Positions 10,818-21,458 of a stretch of 64,000 nucleotides of DNA are shown here, piece after piece; the first letter of the stretch is position 1, and every line of letters starts with the position of its first letter. The stretch comes from Amorphophallus konjac. Lineage: Eukaryota; Streptophyta; Magnoliopsida; Alismatales; Araceae. The DNA lies in the NCBI GenBank assembly GCA_022559845.1, contig CM040123.1, forward strand, positions 294,178,642 through 294,242,641. Direction: 5' to 3'. The notes under the pieces were generated by a model. The model saw only the letters and a program-made list of their open reading frames with translations. It searched no databases and had not been told where the DNA came from. The position numbers were made by a program, and so were the translations under genes.

Positions 10818-11377
10818 ATGGCAAACAAGGGGCTGATGCTCGAAGGGCACTCTATACATAGACCTCCGTTCTTCGATGGGTCAAATTACTCATATTGGAA
10901 GAATCGGATGTATGTATTCCTGAGGGCTCAGGAATTTGAAATTTGGCATGTTATTAGTAATGGTCCATATCAATTGCCTCCTAAAGAGGAAGAGTGGGGA
11001 GAAGAACATGTCAAGAAGTGCATAGCTAATTTCAAAGCTATGAATATAATTCAATGTGCAATTCAGCCAAACGAGTACTCACGAATTTTGATGTGTGCTT
11101 CCGTGTAGGAAATGTGGAACAAACTTCGTTTAATGTATGAAGGAACATCGGAAGTGAAGGTGACTAAAGCGAATTTGCTCATCCGGGACTACGAATTATT
11201 CATGATGAAGCCGGATGAAAACATTTCAGAGATGTTTGCTAGATTGTTGGAGATCACCAACGGGCTGAAGGCACTTGAGAAGGAATACTCCAACCAAGAT
11301 CTTGTGAGGAAGGTATTAAGGTCCCTCTCACCACAGTGGCATACTAAGGCCACAGTCATTGAAGACTCAAAGGACCT
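10818..11377 (+). pseudogene. Copia gag, N-terminal part, element C
   Basis: ATG at 10818, 65 bases after the LTR. UBN2-like Gag domain: PPFFDGSNYSYWKNRMYVFL at residues 15-34, then EMWNKLRLMYEGTSEVK and LRSLSPQW. A TAG at 11106-11108 stands where element G has glutamine, so CAG to TAG is likely. The same frame then stays open to 11377, where element A is inserted inside the codons for a KDL motif; gag resumes at 44751. Confidence 0.9.
11373..11377. repeat. Target-site duplication of A, left (GACCT)
   Basis: GACCT immediately left of the A LTR; the same five bases follow the right LTR at 44751-44755. This marks an ordinary integrase-mediated insertion into C. Confidence 0.93.
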
Positions 11378-11471
11378 TGTGAATCGTGTTTTTTCACATC
11401 AAAAATAAATAAGAGGAAGATAGATAGTGAAATAAAGGAAATAAAAGGGAGCAAGAGATTGCTATTGGAGT

Positions 11472-11481
11472 GTGATCGCCA
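11472..11481. other. PBS-like decamer inside LTR A
   Basis: GTGATCGCCA equals the plus-strand form of the PBS core at 43387-43396. It recurs at 43494-43503 in the other LTR and at 20094-20103 and 28540-28549 in the B LTRs. Confidence 0.55.
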
Positions 11482-12012
11482 GAGGGGTTACCTCGAAAGA
11501 AGGGAGATTGATCGCGAATACCTGGTGAAAATAGGATGCGGGATGAGTGTAGATTCCTTCCTCCTCCTTCCACCGGCCGGCCAATGAAGGGGGTTTTCCT
11601 CTTGATTACCCTTAAACAAAGAACAAACAATCAAAAGAAGAGGGATTAGCCAAGTGTGTGTAGTATCAATTCAGAATTAAATAAGATGAGGAAGTAAAAG
11701 CATGTAGTGTGCACCTTTTGGTTATTTTAAAACCCCTAAGAAAATTAGGGAAGAAAAGAGATATGATGCAGAGCTAATGCAAACTTAAAAGGGGAACGAT
11801 GTATGATGAACAAAGATGAAATAGTAAATCAATGCAAAGAACTCCCTGCTGTTCCTGACAACAGTAAAGGGAGAAAAACCAAGTTGAACTTGCGGCTGAC
11901 ATAACAGGAAGAAGCAGAGCACCGAAGTAACAAGGATATTACAGAAGAAAATTTCTCCTGCGCGCCCTCTGTGGGTTAATCTCTCTAAGCTGCTACTCTC
12001 TTTCTTCCTCAC

Positions 12013-12065
12013 GGCTAACAGCTAACAGCTCACAGCTAACAGCTCTCTCTTTTTCTAACAGCTCT
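12013..12065. repeat. CTAACAG minisatellite in LTR A
   Basis: Five or so copies of the 7-base unit CTAACAG with variants, repeated in the right LTR near 44035-44090. It lies just downstream of the TATA box on the element's transcript. Confidence 0.7.
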
Positions 12066-12114
12066 GCCTCTTCTCTAGCTTCTGCTAACCTCGCGCGAAC
12101 TCGACCCAGGGACG

Positions 12115-12122
12115 TATTTATA
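12115..12122 (-). promoter_or_regulatory. TATA box of element A (left LTR)
   Basis: Minus strand TATAAATA in the context CCCTATAAATACG. The right LTR has TATATATA at 44137-44144, the copy that would drive the genomic transcript. Confidence 0.65.
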
Positions 12123-12289
12123 GGGTAGAAAACACAAATCTAATGGGATAAGAACTAGCAAGACCCTTCTACGGCAAGGTCTCTAGTTCCCTAATCGAGC
12201 AAGATGATCAAGCAGAGCAGGGACTCCCCAAGAAAGGGCAGTTCAAGCAGGACACGAAAGGAAAAGAGACGACCCACATCAAGGCGTTA

Positions 12290-12590
12290 CTTGAAATTGA
12301 CGACCTGAGTCAGGGCGTTAAATGAAATAATGACTGGCATAAATACGTCAATTCTTGATTTAATTTTAGTAAGAAAAACCTTCCTTATTTGAAAATTATA
12401 AAGAGACGCCTGTAGGCGAGACGTTAATTCAAAACACGACCCCAGGAGGAACGTTAATTTTGATTTCAATTAGGGTAGGATACGTCAAATATCAAAAACT
12501 GACGCCTCTTGCTCCAGTCGTCCTTTCTTTGAAACACGCCCTAGCTCAGGTCGCTATTTAAAACATGCCCCTCTTCGAGTCGTTAATTAC
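12290..12590. promoter_or_regulatory. ACGMC/GKCGT palindrome array in left LTR A (U3)
   Basis: About seven units with left arm ACGCC or ACGAC and right arm GGCGT, GTCGT or a variant, often followed by TAATT. It lies 170-475 bases upstream of the TATA box. The same array is at 44290-44610 in the right LTR. Confidence 0.75.
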
Positions 12591-12728
12591 AAGAATGTAA
12601 GAAAAATCATAAAAACCCACACAAAAATAGAAAAACTTTATATTATAGAAATATTGAAGTTCACTTTGGAGCGTTAACATGGTGACATGAGATTTGATCA
12701 ACATAGTATCAATTTTGGCGTGTCTACA

Positions 12729-12741
12729 GCTGCCCCGCCTT
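12729..12741 (-). other. Polypurine tract of element A
   Basis: Minus strand AAGGCGGGGCAGC directly abutting the 3' LTR start TGTAGACACGC. The same sequence abuts both B LTRs (21446 and 29892), as expected for a plus-strand primer. It is not a pure purine run, which is a caveat. Confidence 0.65.
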
Positions 12742-13760
12742 GGCGTCTGCTTTGCAAGGGAGTGAGACGGAATGAAGCGAAAGTGTAACAAACTGAATGA
12801 AGTGAGAATGAACTGATAAGTAGATGCCAAGGTGTGATGTGACACGCCTGTGACACTAGGCTTTTGAAATCTTTCCAAGATTCTGAGTGAAGCAACTTCG
12901 GGTGATTCCAAGGAAACATCGATTTGCTGGGTAAAGGAGACTAAACTAAACAAGTAAAATGTGCGCGTGGGCACGACAGGGAGGCACCATTGGAGAGCGT
13001 TTACCAGCCAACGTGGACGTGATACAACCAAGGTGAATTTGCAAAAAAAATAAAGTGAATTGAGATGAAGACCCAGCAAAGGGCATTTTCAAGGAACTAG
13101 CCTGAGCGGCTTCAGAGAGAATAAAGTACTCAATTTGGAGTGGAATATCTCATGTCAACTCAATCAAGAGTGAGTGACCTTCATTATTGCCATAATATGA
13201 AGATTTTCTGCATGAAGCTCAAAGTCCTACATGATGCATGTTGGGCTAAAAGAAAAATTAAAACAAACTAAAAGTAGAAAAATAATCAAGGATAATATTG
13301 TTAAGCCACCTAGATTTGGTCAAGAATCCAAATCTCTGAGCTGACACTAAGTCGAAGCCCGTTTGTCCGCGCATCAACCCAGAAAGTTGGAACCATTGTC
13401 CCAGACCCTTAACGACTCAACGGCCTATCCGTGCGATCAGGATTCTCCTGAATTATCACTGTTTTTGATGAAGGGGAACTCAAATTCCAGGTTCGTCAGA
13501 ACCTCAAGGTCCTTGATATGCTATAATAGCGTAAAATACCATATAGTAACAATACTCACAGGAAGGAAATACAAGAGTGGGACGATGTCAGCTCCATGAG
13601 TCACCCCTGTGTCTCGAAACCTGCACTCTTCTGCACTTGAAAAATTCATTAGCCCTCATGATAGAAAATATCCTTAATTCGAAACATGACATGATCATAA
13701 GTGCATAATCATAAATAATTCCAATCAAAATATATCACTTAAGTTCATTAAAGCATGTAC
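12742..13760. other. 3' untranslated region of A, conserved with B
   Basis: No coding sequence. Much of it aligns with 21459-22275 of B, most strongly 13280-13560 with 22008-22275 (shared CGAAGCCCGTTT, CTCAACGGCCTATCCGT, GATGAAGGGGAACTCAAATT). The conservation between an autonomous element and its non-autonomous relative suggests cis-acting sequence. Confidence 0.7.
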
Positions 13761-13764
13761 AAGC

Positions 13765-13985
13765 CAACAAAAGGACGACTGGAGGGAATGGCGTCAAAAG
13801 CATGAAACACGACTGGAATAAAGACGTCAAAAGATAAGAGACGACAGAAATAAAGGCGTTAATTCCTTTAGGATTTCAGGAAGAAGACGACCCTCTAGGA
13901 GGCATTACATAAAACACGACTTTGAGTAAGTCGTCAATTCAACAAGTGATGCCCCGAACGCCGTCGTTAATTAACCATGGATTCC
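13765..13985. promoter_or_regulatory. ACGMC/GKCGT palindrome array upstream of PMD-like gene 1
   Basis: About six units (GACGAC..GGCGTC type), several with GTCGTTAATT or GGCGTTAATT tails. The array ends roughly 100 bases before a TATA box at 14082. Confidence 0.7.
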
Positions 13986-14081
13986 GAAACACCCCGGTTC
14001 CGACTCTAAATCAAAAGCCAAGCCCAGTTCTAATTGTAATCGACCCTTCAACTTCGAACGGCTTCAGGACCCTCCAACTTC

Positions 14082-14090
14082 TATAAAAAG
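14082..14090 (+). promoter_or_regulatory. TATA box of antisense PMD-like gene 1
   Basis: TATAAAAAG, 131 bases upstream of the ATG at 14213 and just after the palindrome array. It points to independent transcription of this gene on the plus strand, opposite to the element's own transcript. Confidence 0.6.
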
Positions 14091-14212
14091 GAAGAAACTT
14101 CCTTTGATCAATCAAGCAACTCGTCGAATCTCTATTTCTTTTGCTTCTATCTGTTCACAGGTGCTGCTGCAGCTGCTTCGGCTTCTTCCGGCCACTGAAA
14201 TTACCTTAAAGA

Positions 14213-15622
14213 ATGGAGAGGGCAATCAAGAGACCAAAGATCTCTACTCCCAGGCTGTCTGAAATCAACTGGCATATTAGCAGTAGAATCGCATCGAACC
14301 AGGTAGGCAGAAATAGAACTGTTCTTCTGTTAACTCTTAACTCCCATCCTTCTGTTCCGCACACTCATCTATTTTCTTTCTTTTTTCTTTTCCATTTTCC
14401 ACAGGATTATCCCAATATTCCAAGTGCAAGAAGGTTCACAAAAGTCAAGTGGCTGCCTCTTTTACTTTCAAAATTCTCTTCGGACATGAGGGTCTACTTA
14501 TCAAGATGGCACCTCTTAGGCCTAGTCACCCACGCCAAACAATATGACCAAGTTCATCTTGACTGGGCTGCCATAGGGGCTCTAGCTGAAATATGGCATC
14601 CCTCTACTCACACCTTCCTATTCTCCACCTTTGAAGCTACCATCCGATTGGAAGAGTTAGAGATGATCTTAGGCTTGAAGAAGATGAAGTAAGGAAATGA
14701 GGAGAAGATGGCCATCATGCCAAGGCAAATCTCCTCACATGAATTGTTAACAAGCTTGATTCCTAGCCCAAACCTAGTGAACCAAATTAAAGCCACCAAA
14801 GGAATCAACCTCCTAAAACTTGTCTCATGGGTCTACAAACGATCCGACCAAGCTAAAGAAGATGAAGAAGTGGAGCGAGTAGCAAAGGCTTTCGTGGTGT
14901 GCTTGGCGGGAGCAATCTTATTCCCCTCCACGGAAGACTTCTTGGATGAATCCCAATTAAGCGCAATAATTAGCCTATGGGAAGGAGAGAGAGTGGGACC
15001 GGCGATACTGGCCTTCCTATATAGTGGGCTCACTTCGGCGGCAATGGGGAGACCAATCTATGGGTGCATACTTGCACTATCAAGTTGGGTAGATCTCCAC
15101 TTCAAGTTTGATCCATGTGAGGAGGCCCAACAACCATCAAGAATCTTTTCAAAGAGCCCTCTCTCTTACATGACCGGCTCACTGGGGATAAGCAATAGGG
15201 TGGTGAACCGGATTCCTCAAATCAAGAAAAGGGTGGAATGGAGGGAGCACCTCAAGGTAATGCCAAAGAACCTCTTCACATGCGCCCCGGGACTACTCAA
15301 AATGTAGGAACTCCGCGCACGATTCTCTCCCGGCACGGATCTTCGGCTCGTAGGTGCCATGGAATTCGTGCTATACAACTCCCACCGGTGCCTTCCTCAA
15401 CTTGGGCTCCCACGGCGGCTATTCGAGGACCTATCTCATCTTCCTCCCATCAAGACAAGGGACCTCGGCAGCAATGAAGACGGAGAAGAGTGCACCACCA
15501 TCCAAGCTCTGTGGAAAATCTGCAAGACTCATCAACCTGTGGAGAACTTGGAAGAAGACAGAGATCAATGGAAATCATATGTAACAGCTTTAAGGAACCT
15601 GAGGCCCAAAGTGGCTCATTAA
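14213..15622 (+). pseudogene. PMD-like antisense gene 1 in element A
   Basis: One frame from ATG 14213 to TAA 15620-15622, about 435 codons after removing a probable 102-base intron (14303-14404, GT..AG, itself open and in phase). The N-terminal third has the plant-mobile-domain pattern (RWHLLGLV, then HPSTHTFLFSTFEATIRLEELEMILGL cut into two parts in the sequence by no indel). Two in-frame stops, TAA 14690-14692 and TAG 15305-15307, interrupt it. PMD proteins are plant nuclear proteins of the MAIN/MAIL type; extra antisense genes are known in Tat elements. The C-terminal part has no domain I recognise. It has its own TATA box. Confidence 0.72.
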
Positions 15623-15719
15623 ATGCAATGTAATCTCCTTTATTAAATAACCAATTATAACATTCAAATTGGGCCAATTACAATGTTTCTGATCAATCCT
15701 TCCAACAATCTGTGGTTCT

Positions 15720-16140
15720 ACTCTGAATAACGACTTAGTTAATGTCGTCAATTCCCAAAGTGACGCCTCAGTATATGTCGTTTCTCATTAATCAGCTCTC
15801 AAAATTGACGCCTTCACGGAGGGGCGTTAACTGAATCACGACTTTAGTCAAGGCGTTAATTAGATTCAAATTCCAAAAAGTATTCGTTAAAGATCCAAGA
15901 GTAACGCCTTAGGGTAAGCCACGTTTCATGTAAACCACGTCCTCAGACACGTCATTAATCAAAAATAGTAATCATTACTCCCATCATGTCAATCAAGTCC
16001 CATTAAATGTCTCTGACGACGTCTGCCATTCCCCATGCGAACGAAAATAACGCCTCAAAGCACGTCGTTAACAATGGAATAGACGCTCTCTTGTCCAGTC
16101 GTCTTTTTAACAAGACACGACTTGGACGGGGTCATTAATT
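15720..16140. promoter_or_regulatory. ACGMC/GKCGT palindrome array upstream of PMD gene 2
   Basis: About nine units between the two antisense genes, for example around 15725-15745, 15815-15830, 15838-15862 and 16050-16070, many with TTAAT tails. It ends about 150 bases before the ATG of PMD gene 2. Confidence 0.72.
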
Positions 16141-16218
16141 CTTTTTGACCTTTCAACTTGCTTTCCCTCCTTTCTTCTTCCTTCTTCGTCTTGTTTCTCC
16201 CCTTTCTTTTTCTTCTGC

Positions 16219-16227
16219 AAACCCTAA
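16219..16227. promoter_or_regulatory. Telo-box-like AAACCCTAA
   Basis: AAACCCTAA in a pyrimidine-rich stretch (16140-16290) upstream of the ATG at 16294. The motif is common in plant promoters and 5' UTRs; significance here is uncertain. Confidence 0.35.
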
Positions 16228-16293
16228 CCGAACCAAAACCCCCCCTCCTTTCTTTCTCACCCTCTATCTCTCAAACCCTCACCTCCCTAAGCA

Positions 16294-19200
16294 ATGGCCA
16301 GTGGCGCACTCAAGCGGCAGAGGGTGTCTGCCCCTGACGTCGTGGATTTGGACGAGGAGGAACATGCCGTGGAGGAGGGACTTCCTCCTGCGGCGGCCGA
16401 GGAAGCTCCGGCGGCGGAGGAGCACAGCGAAAACGAGGAACCCAACGGTGATGAGGCCGAAGGAGATGAAGAAGAAGGCGGAAGAGCAGGGGACGAGGGA
16501 GGTGAGGATGATGATGAAGATGGAGAAGACGAGGAAGAAGAAGAGGAACAAGCGGCGGTGGCCGTCGTCCCTCACCCCGGCCAACTCCGGCGGCAACGGC
16601 AACCAAGGCCCCAACTCCGGGGAAAGCTATCGGGACCCAAACGACACAAGGTGGGCCCCAAACCTCATTTCCATTTTTTTTATTTTATTTTCTTCCATTT
16701 TTTATTTCCATAGCTCTCGGGGAGAAGAAAACCAGGGACTCAGAAAGAAGACGCCCCCAGGGGTGTCGCGATTTAAGAAGAAGACGCCCGACCCTGGGTC
16801 GTCAATTCATTTTCTTTATTTTGAAACAAATTAATTTCATGAGAACGCACCCTGTAGCATGTCGTTAATTTGAATCATCATGTTTCAACATCATGTTATG
16901 AATTCCCATGCTTTTTAATTCTATTGTTTATTTTTTTTTCTTTAGCATGTTTGTCATGATTTATTTCGCGTGCTGTTTTATTTTTCTTTAAAACCCTGGA
17001 AAACAACGCCCCCCATCGGGGCGTCAATTCAACAGATAACGACCATATGGGTGGTCGTTAATTTAAATAATTCCAGAATGTATTTCTAGGCCAAAAAACT
17101 CATTTAAAAAAAACGTCCCATTCAGAGGCGTTACTTAAGCAAACGACGACCCAAGGACAGGCGTCAATTAAAAAAACTTTTGGGAATTTAGAAATTAATT
17201 TCAAAACCACGCCACCCACCGGGGCATTTCTTAGATAAACAACGACCCTGGCTGGGTCGTTAATTCAACAGGCACATAGATTCATCAAAACCCATTTAGA
17301 AATAACGCCACACTCAGGAGCGCTAATCAAGCAAGCCACGACCCAAGGTTGGTCATTAATTAAATCAAACAGCAAAAATCTCAACCAAGGCAATTAAACG
17401 AACTTACACATGAAAATTAACACTCTTAAACAAAAATTCTTTCTTTTATGCATGCAGGGGTTGATGAGGACACGCATCTCATGGGTCCAGGTCCGGGCAG
17501 CATACCACGGCCTCCCCGAGTTTCAGAGAGCTAGGGTAGATGCCATGGGGTTCGGGGCTTTCCTTAGCATAGAGCCAGTCCGACCCGACCTAGCACTGAT
17601 CCAGGTTCTGAGAGAGAGATGGGATAGGACTAGCCGGGCATTTTTGATGCCGTGTGGTCACATGATCCCCACCCTAGAGGATGTGGCTAGGATCACAGGG
17701 CTGAGAGTAGATGGGGAGGCTGTGAGTGGGATCACCTATTCTGACTATACTGAGCTTACCCAGAGACTGCTAGGGTTAGAGATGGTCTACGAGACACCTA
17801 GCGAGTGCAGGACCGTCTTCCGTACCGACCTCACCACAGCTATGGGATTGGGGGATGCTAGGCAGAGACCCAGGGAGTCTTTAGGGCAGTTTTCTCAGAG
17901 GTTGATGGATGGGGCTAGGGCAGCCTATTGCCAGGACCCGGCTGACAGAGAGAGGGCAGACCGAGATTTGAGGAGGTTTCTGTTCTTGATGCTCGGGAGG
18001 CTATTGCTCGGCACGAAGGGCGACGTCATCAACTGCCAATTCCTAGGGATACTCGAGGACTTGGAGGGTGTCGGCAGATACGCCTGGGGAGCGGCACTGC
18101 TGGCGCACCTTTCTACGGGGACAGGACGAGAGACGACTGTCAGTGGCTTCTCACCTTTTCTTCAGGTATGTATTTCTTTGTTTGAATGTTTGAATGTATA
18201 TGCGTATTAATGTTTTGCTAATATGATGCATGGATGCAGGTTTGGAGCCATCTATACATGCCCATGGGGCGCATCGACCTACGACCTGGAGGTGAGGGAT
18301 CTTTCCCTCTGGCGCGACGCTGGCTGCCGGTCATGTTCGGAGCCCCACTCTCTTACGAGCTGTGGGTATTAAGGAGAGAGTTCCGCGACTTCCCTCCTTC
18401 ACTGGTATGCATAATGCAATTTTTTTTATTGTGTTTAAGTTATAAAATGTGATATGATGGATGATAATGAATGTTTGTTTTGTGGATGCAGGTGCGGTGG
18501 AGACCCTATGAGGGGATGACCGACGAGTGCCAGCCGTGGGTCATAGCGGGCCGACCTCGCTTTGAGCATGAGCTTTGGGTTCATTGCTTGAGCGAGATTG
18601 AGCCGTTACGGCTTACGCTGGTGATGAGGACACTCGGCCTTCACCAGGAGTGGATAGAGGTCGGAGAGCTGCGAGGGATTGGAAAGAAGACACGCGGTCG
18701 CACCAAGGAGATTGACTGGAGAGTGCGGTTCGCGGACCAGTACGCGAACTGGCAGCGAGGCGGGACCCGAGTCACCTCACGGGCGACCGACAGCTCCGAG
18801 TACCTCCAGCGCTACTGGGAGGTTTACGCCGGCAGGCCCCAGATGAGGGTCCTAGGGATATGTATGAATGCACTTATTCTTCAATTAAATGCGAATGCTT
18901 ATGCATATTTATCATGCAACTGATGTGTAATGGATGCACGAGACATAGCAGCGATGGATGCACAGGCCCACCTACACAGCCTGGAGGCACAGCTGGCCAC
19001 CACATGGGCAGATCTTGAGACCTTGGTGAGTGTTTAAATTATTTGTATATGCAAATGAATTTTTTTTTTGTCCTTGAATTATTGATGATTAGCCACTGAC
19101 AATCTTAATGAATGCAGCGTGCCCAGCAGGGAGCAGCAGGGAGAGATACGGGAGAGGCCTCTAGCTCGAGAGGGCCTAGTGCAGAGGCGACTGCACTAGC

Positions 19201-20006
19201 GGAGCAGCTGGCGGGGGCAGTGGCACAGGCCGAGGCGGCAGAGTGCGACCTCGCCTCACGGGTAAAACCAAAACTCAGACCTCATTCAATTATTGATTAT
19301 TATCATTATGCTGATGAAAACTATGTTTTGCAGACTGAGGAGCTTCGAGCCGCTCTTACTTGCGTCTGCGAGGGACAGCAGGCGATGGCCGCGCAGGTGA
19401 GTTTTACTTTTAAGCATGCATTCATTTCATAGATTGCTGAATTATTGCATTAAATGTGGAACTGATGACTTGTTCACCTGTTTGCAGACCACTCAGTTAC
19501 AGGCGGCACATACCCAGGCTGCCCTGGCCGGGGCAGAGTTGGCGATCCGTGAGCAGCGGGTCACGGAGCTGGAGAGGGCTTTGAGGCGGCGTGAGGAGCT
19601 GCCTCAGGACGTAGCGGAGCTGCGGGTCGCTCTTGAGCTGGAGCGGAGAGAGCGTGCGCGAGAGCGCGAGGAGCGTGCTCGGGAGCATGAGGAGCACCTG
19701 GCAGACCGTTCGCGTCACCACGAGCTACAGCAGTCAGAGCGTGCCCGGTACCAGGAGCTGGTGGCAGCGCGCGAGCGTGAGCTAGCAGACTTGAGGACCC
19801 AGCTAGCAGTTACACAGGAGCGGCTACGAGCGTCTGAGGAGAGTCTTCAGCGAGGGCGGGAGCGGGAGCGAGCTGCAGGGTACAGCTTCACCAGCTCTAC
19901 CTTCGTGGCGGGTTCCTCTCTTCGAGAGAGGAGCGAGGCAGGGGGCCAGGTTCGAGTTCCAGCTTCTTCACGGTGGCCCATGCCCCCTCCACCAGCGCCT
20001 CCTCGG
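16294..20006 (+). CDS. PMD (MAIN-like) antisense gene 2 in element A, 8 exons, 3' end broken by B
   Basis: Exon model: 16294-16650, 17458-18165, 18240-18404, 18492-18861, 18943-19025, 19118-19261, 19334-19396, 19488-20006. Every intron is GT..AG and all joins keep phase, giving about 803 open codons. Exon 1 is strongly acidic (runs of Glu/Asp at residues ~20-90). Exons 2-4 form the plant mobile domain (RVDAMGFGAFL, LIQVLRERWDR, AFLMPCGHMIPTLEDVARITGLRVDG kept as the family's core motif, then QVWSHLYMPMGRI). Exons 5-8 encode an Arg/Glu-rich coiled coil. B cuts the frame after codon CGG; the original 3' end should lie at 33337 onward. PMD proteins act in nuclear gene silencing in Arabidopsis; a role in this element is unknown. 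The exon 5 acceptor is the least certain. Confidence 0.82.
16745..17365. promoter_or_regulatory. ACGMC/GKCGT palindrome array in intron 1 of PMD gene 2
   Basis: About twelve units, often in pairs 31-34 bases apart in which an ACGCC type is followed by an ACGAC type. Perfect stems include ACGCCCC/GGGGCGT (17006-17024), AACGACCA/TGGTCGTT (17038-17059) and AACGACCC/GGGTCGTT (17241-17261). Confidence 0.8.
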
Positions 20007-21445
20007 TGTAGATCTCTAATTTATCCACTTAAGGAAAAATTAAGAATATGAATAAATAAGCATGAAATAGCACGAGGTGCTAAGGGGAATTTTGTGATCG
20101 CCAGAGACACGAGGCCTCAAAATATAATAATAAAAAAGTATGGAGGGATCACGAAAAATTCCTTTAAAAGCGCGGGGATGTGAGTGCTCCTTTCTCTTCA
20201 AATCGGCCGGCCGACGAAGAGAGTTCTTCAATTAATTACCCTTGCAAACAAAGACAAACACCAATAAAGATATGGATTAGAAACATGGTGAGTGTAGCAT
20301 CAATTCTTAATAAAGGGATGAGCATGAAAGTATGTGCAAGAACACACCTTAAGGGTGGTTGCCCTTAAACCCCTATGCAAAAAGGGTGGGAGATAAATGA
20401 TATGATGATGCAAAAATATGAATATAGTGGAAAGAGTGCAAGTGTGCACTATGGGAGATTTCTCAACGTGGTTGAGAAGAAGAATTAACACGAGATAAAC
20501 ATGCATGCATGTATATGAACGATGATAGTAAAACGTAAAAAAGAATAAACTAATAAGAGCCTGTGCTTGGCTTGAATGCTCGATGGGGAGAAATCTTCCA
20601 AAGGATGATGAAGTTAAAGTGCAGGAGGGATTCCTCCTTCAGCCAGCAGCAGCGCCCTGCGTGAAGAAAGAAAAGGAAAACAAACAAAAACAAACAGAAG
20701 AAGAACGTCTGAGAGAAGGGGAAGAAGAGGAATCCGAACCAACACATTAACAGAGCTCAGAAGCTCTATTAATAAGATAGAAAAAGAGATAAGGAGGGAA
20801 GAGTCCAAAGGAGGAAGAGATAAGAACGGGCAAGAGCCCAAATAGGGGAGGATTAAGCTGGGCAAGAGCCCAAACGAAGCAGGAGTCTCTCTGGGAAAGG
20901 CTGCGTTCGTTCGGAGCACAAAAGTGAAACACGACCTGGTTCAGGGCGTCAATTGTTGAATTGACGACCTTCCCAGAGGGCGTTTCTTAAAAACACGCCC
21001 TGCACAAGGGCGTTTCTTTCAAAACCAATTTTAGAAATAAAAACTCCCCATATTTAAAAAAATGTAAAACACGCCTCAGGCAAAGCCACCTTTAAAAAAC
21101 ACGCCCCTGGGAAGGGCGTTAATTTCAAGTTTTTAAAGTGAGGGAAGTCGGTCAAACACCAAGAATTGACGCCCTCAGGTGTGGGCATCCTTTCTCAAAG
21201 AAACGCCCCAGATCAGGTCGTGTTTTAACAAAACACGCCCTTACCCAGGTCGTGAATTTCAAAATATTCAGATAAATGCCCAGAAAATCCAGAAAAATAG
21301 GAAAAAGGAGGAAATGAGGGAAAAATAGGAGAAATTCAAGAAAAGTGGGAAAAACCACTCAAACAAGCTAATTTGAGGGTCAAATGGGGCATTGCACGGC
21401 AATATGAAATATACTCAAAATAATGTCAATTTTAGCGTGTCTACA
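20007..21445 (-). repeat. LTR of B, left copy
   Basis: TGTAGATCTC...GTGTCTACA, nearly identical to 28453-29891. It contains the CGGCCGGCC block shared with LTR A, the PBS-like GTGATCGCCA (20094-20103) and a palindrome array. A TATTAATA motif near 20768 is a weak TATA candidate on the minus strand. Confidence 0.93.
20930..21250. promoter_or_regulatory. ACGMC/GKCGT palindrome array in left LTR B (U3)
   Basis: About seven units, for example CGCCCTGCACAAGGGCG near 20996-21012 and CGCCCCTGGGAAGGGCG near 21102-21118. The copy at 29380-29700 has the same units with few changes. Confidence 0.75.
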
Positions 21446-21458
21446 GCTGCCCCGCCTT
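21446..21458 (-). other. Polypurine tract of B (left)
   Basis: Same AAGGCGGGGCAGC as at the A 3' LTR, abutting the LTR start on the minus strand. Confidence 0.65.

Larger units (their letters stand above)
11378..12728 (-). repeat. 3' LTR of element A
   Basis: TGTGAATC...GTGTCTACA. Read on the minus strand, U3 (12728 to about 12090) holds the palindrome array 12290-12590, then TATAAATA, then a CTAACAG minisatellite. It is homologous to, but clearly diverged from, the LTR of B (shared blocks GATCGCCAGAG, CGGCCGGCC, GATTACCCTT). Confidence 0.93.

Noticed and set aside
16219..16227. AAACCCTAA as an interstitial telomere
   Set aside because: Single copy; telo-box motifs are common near plant promoters.
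16294..20006. PMD gene 2 as an ordinary host gene interrupted by transposons
   Set aside because: It lies between A's integrase and A's 3' LTR, both A LTRs share a TSD around it, and its non-coding parts carry the A-specific palindromes. It belongs to the element.
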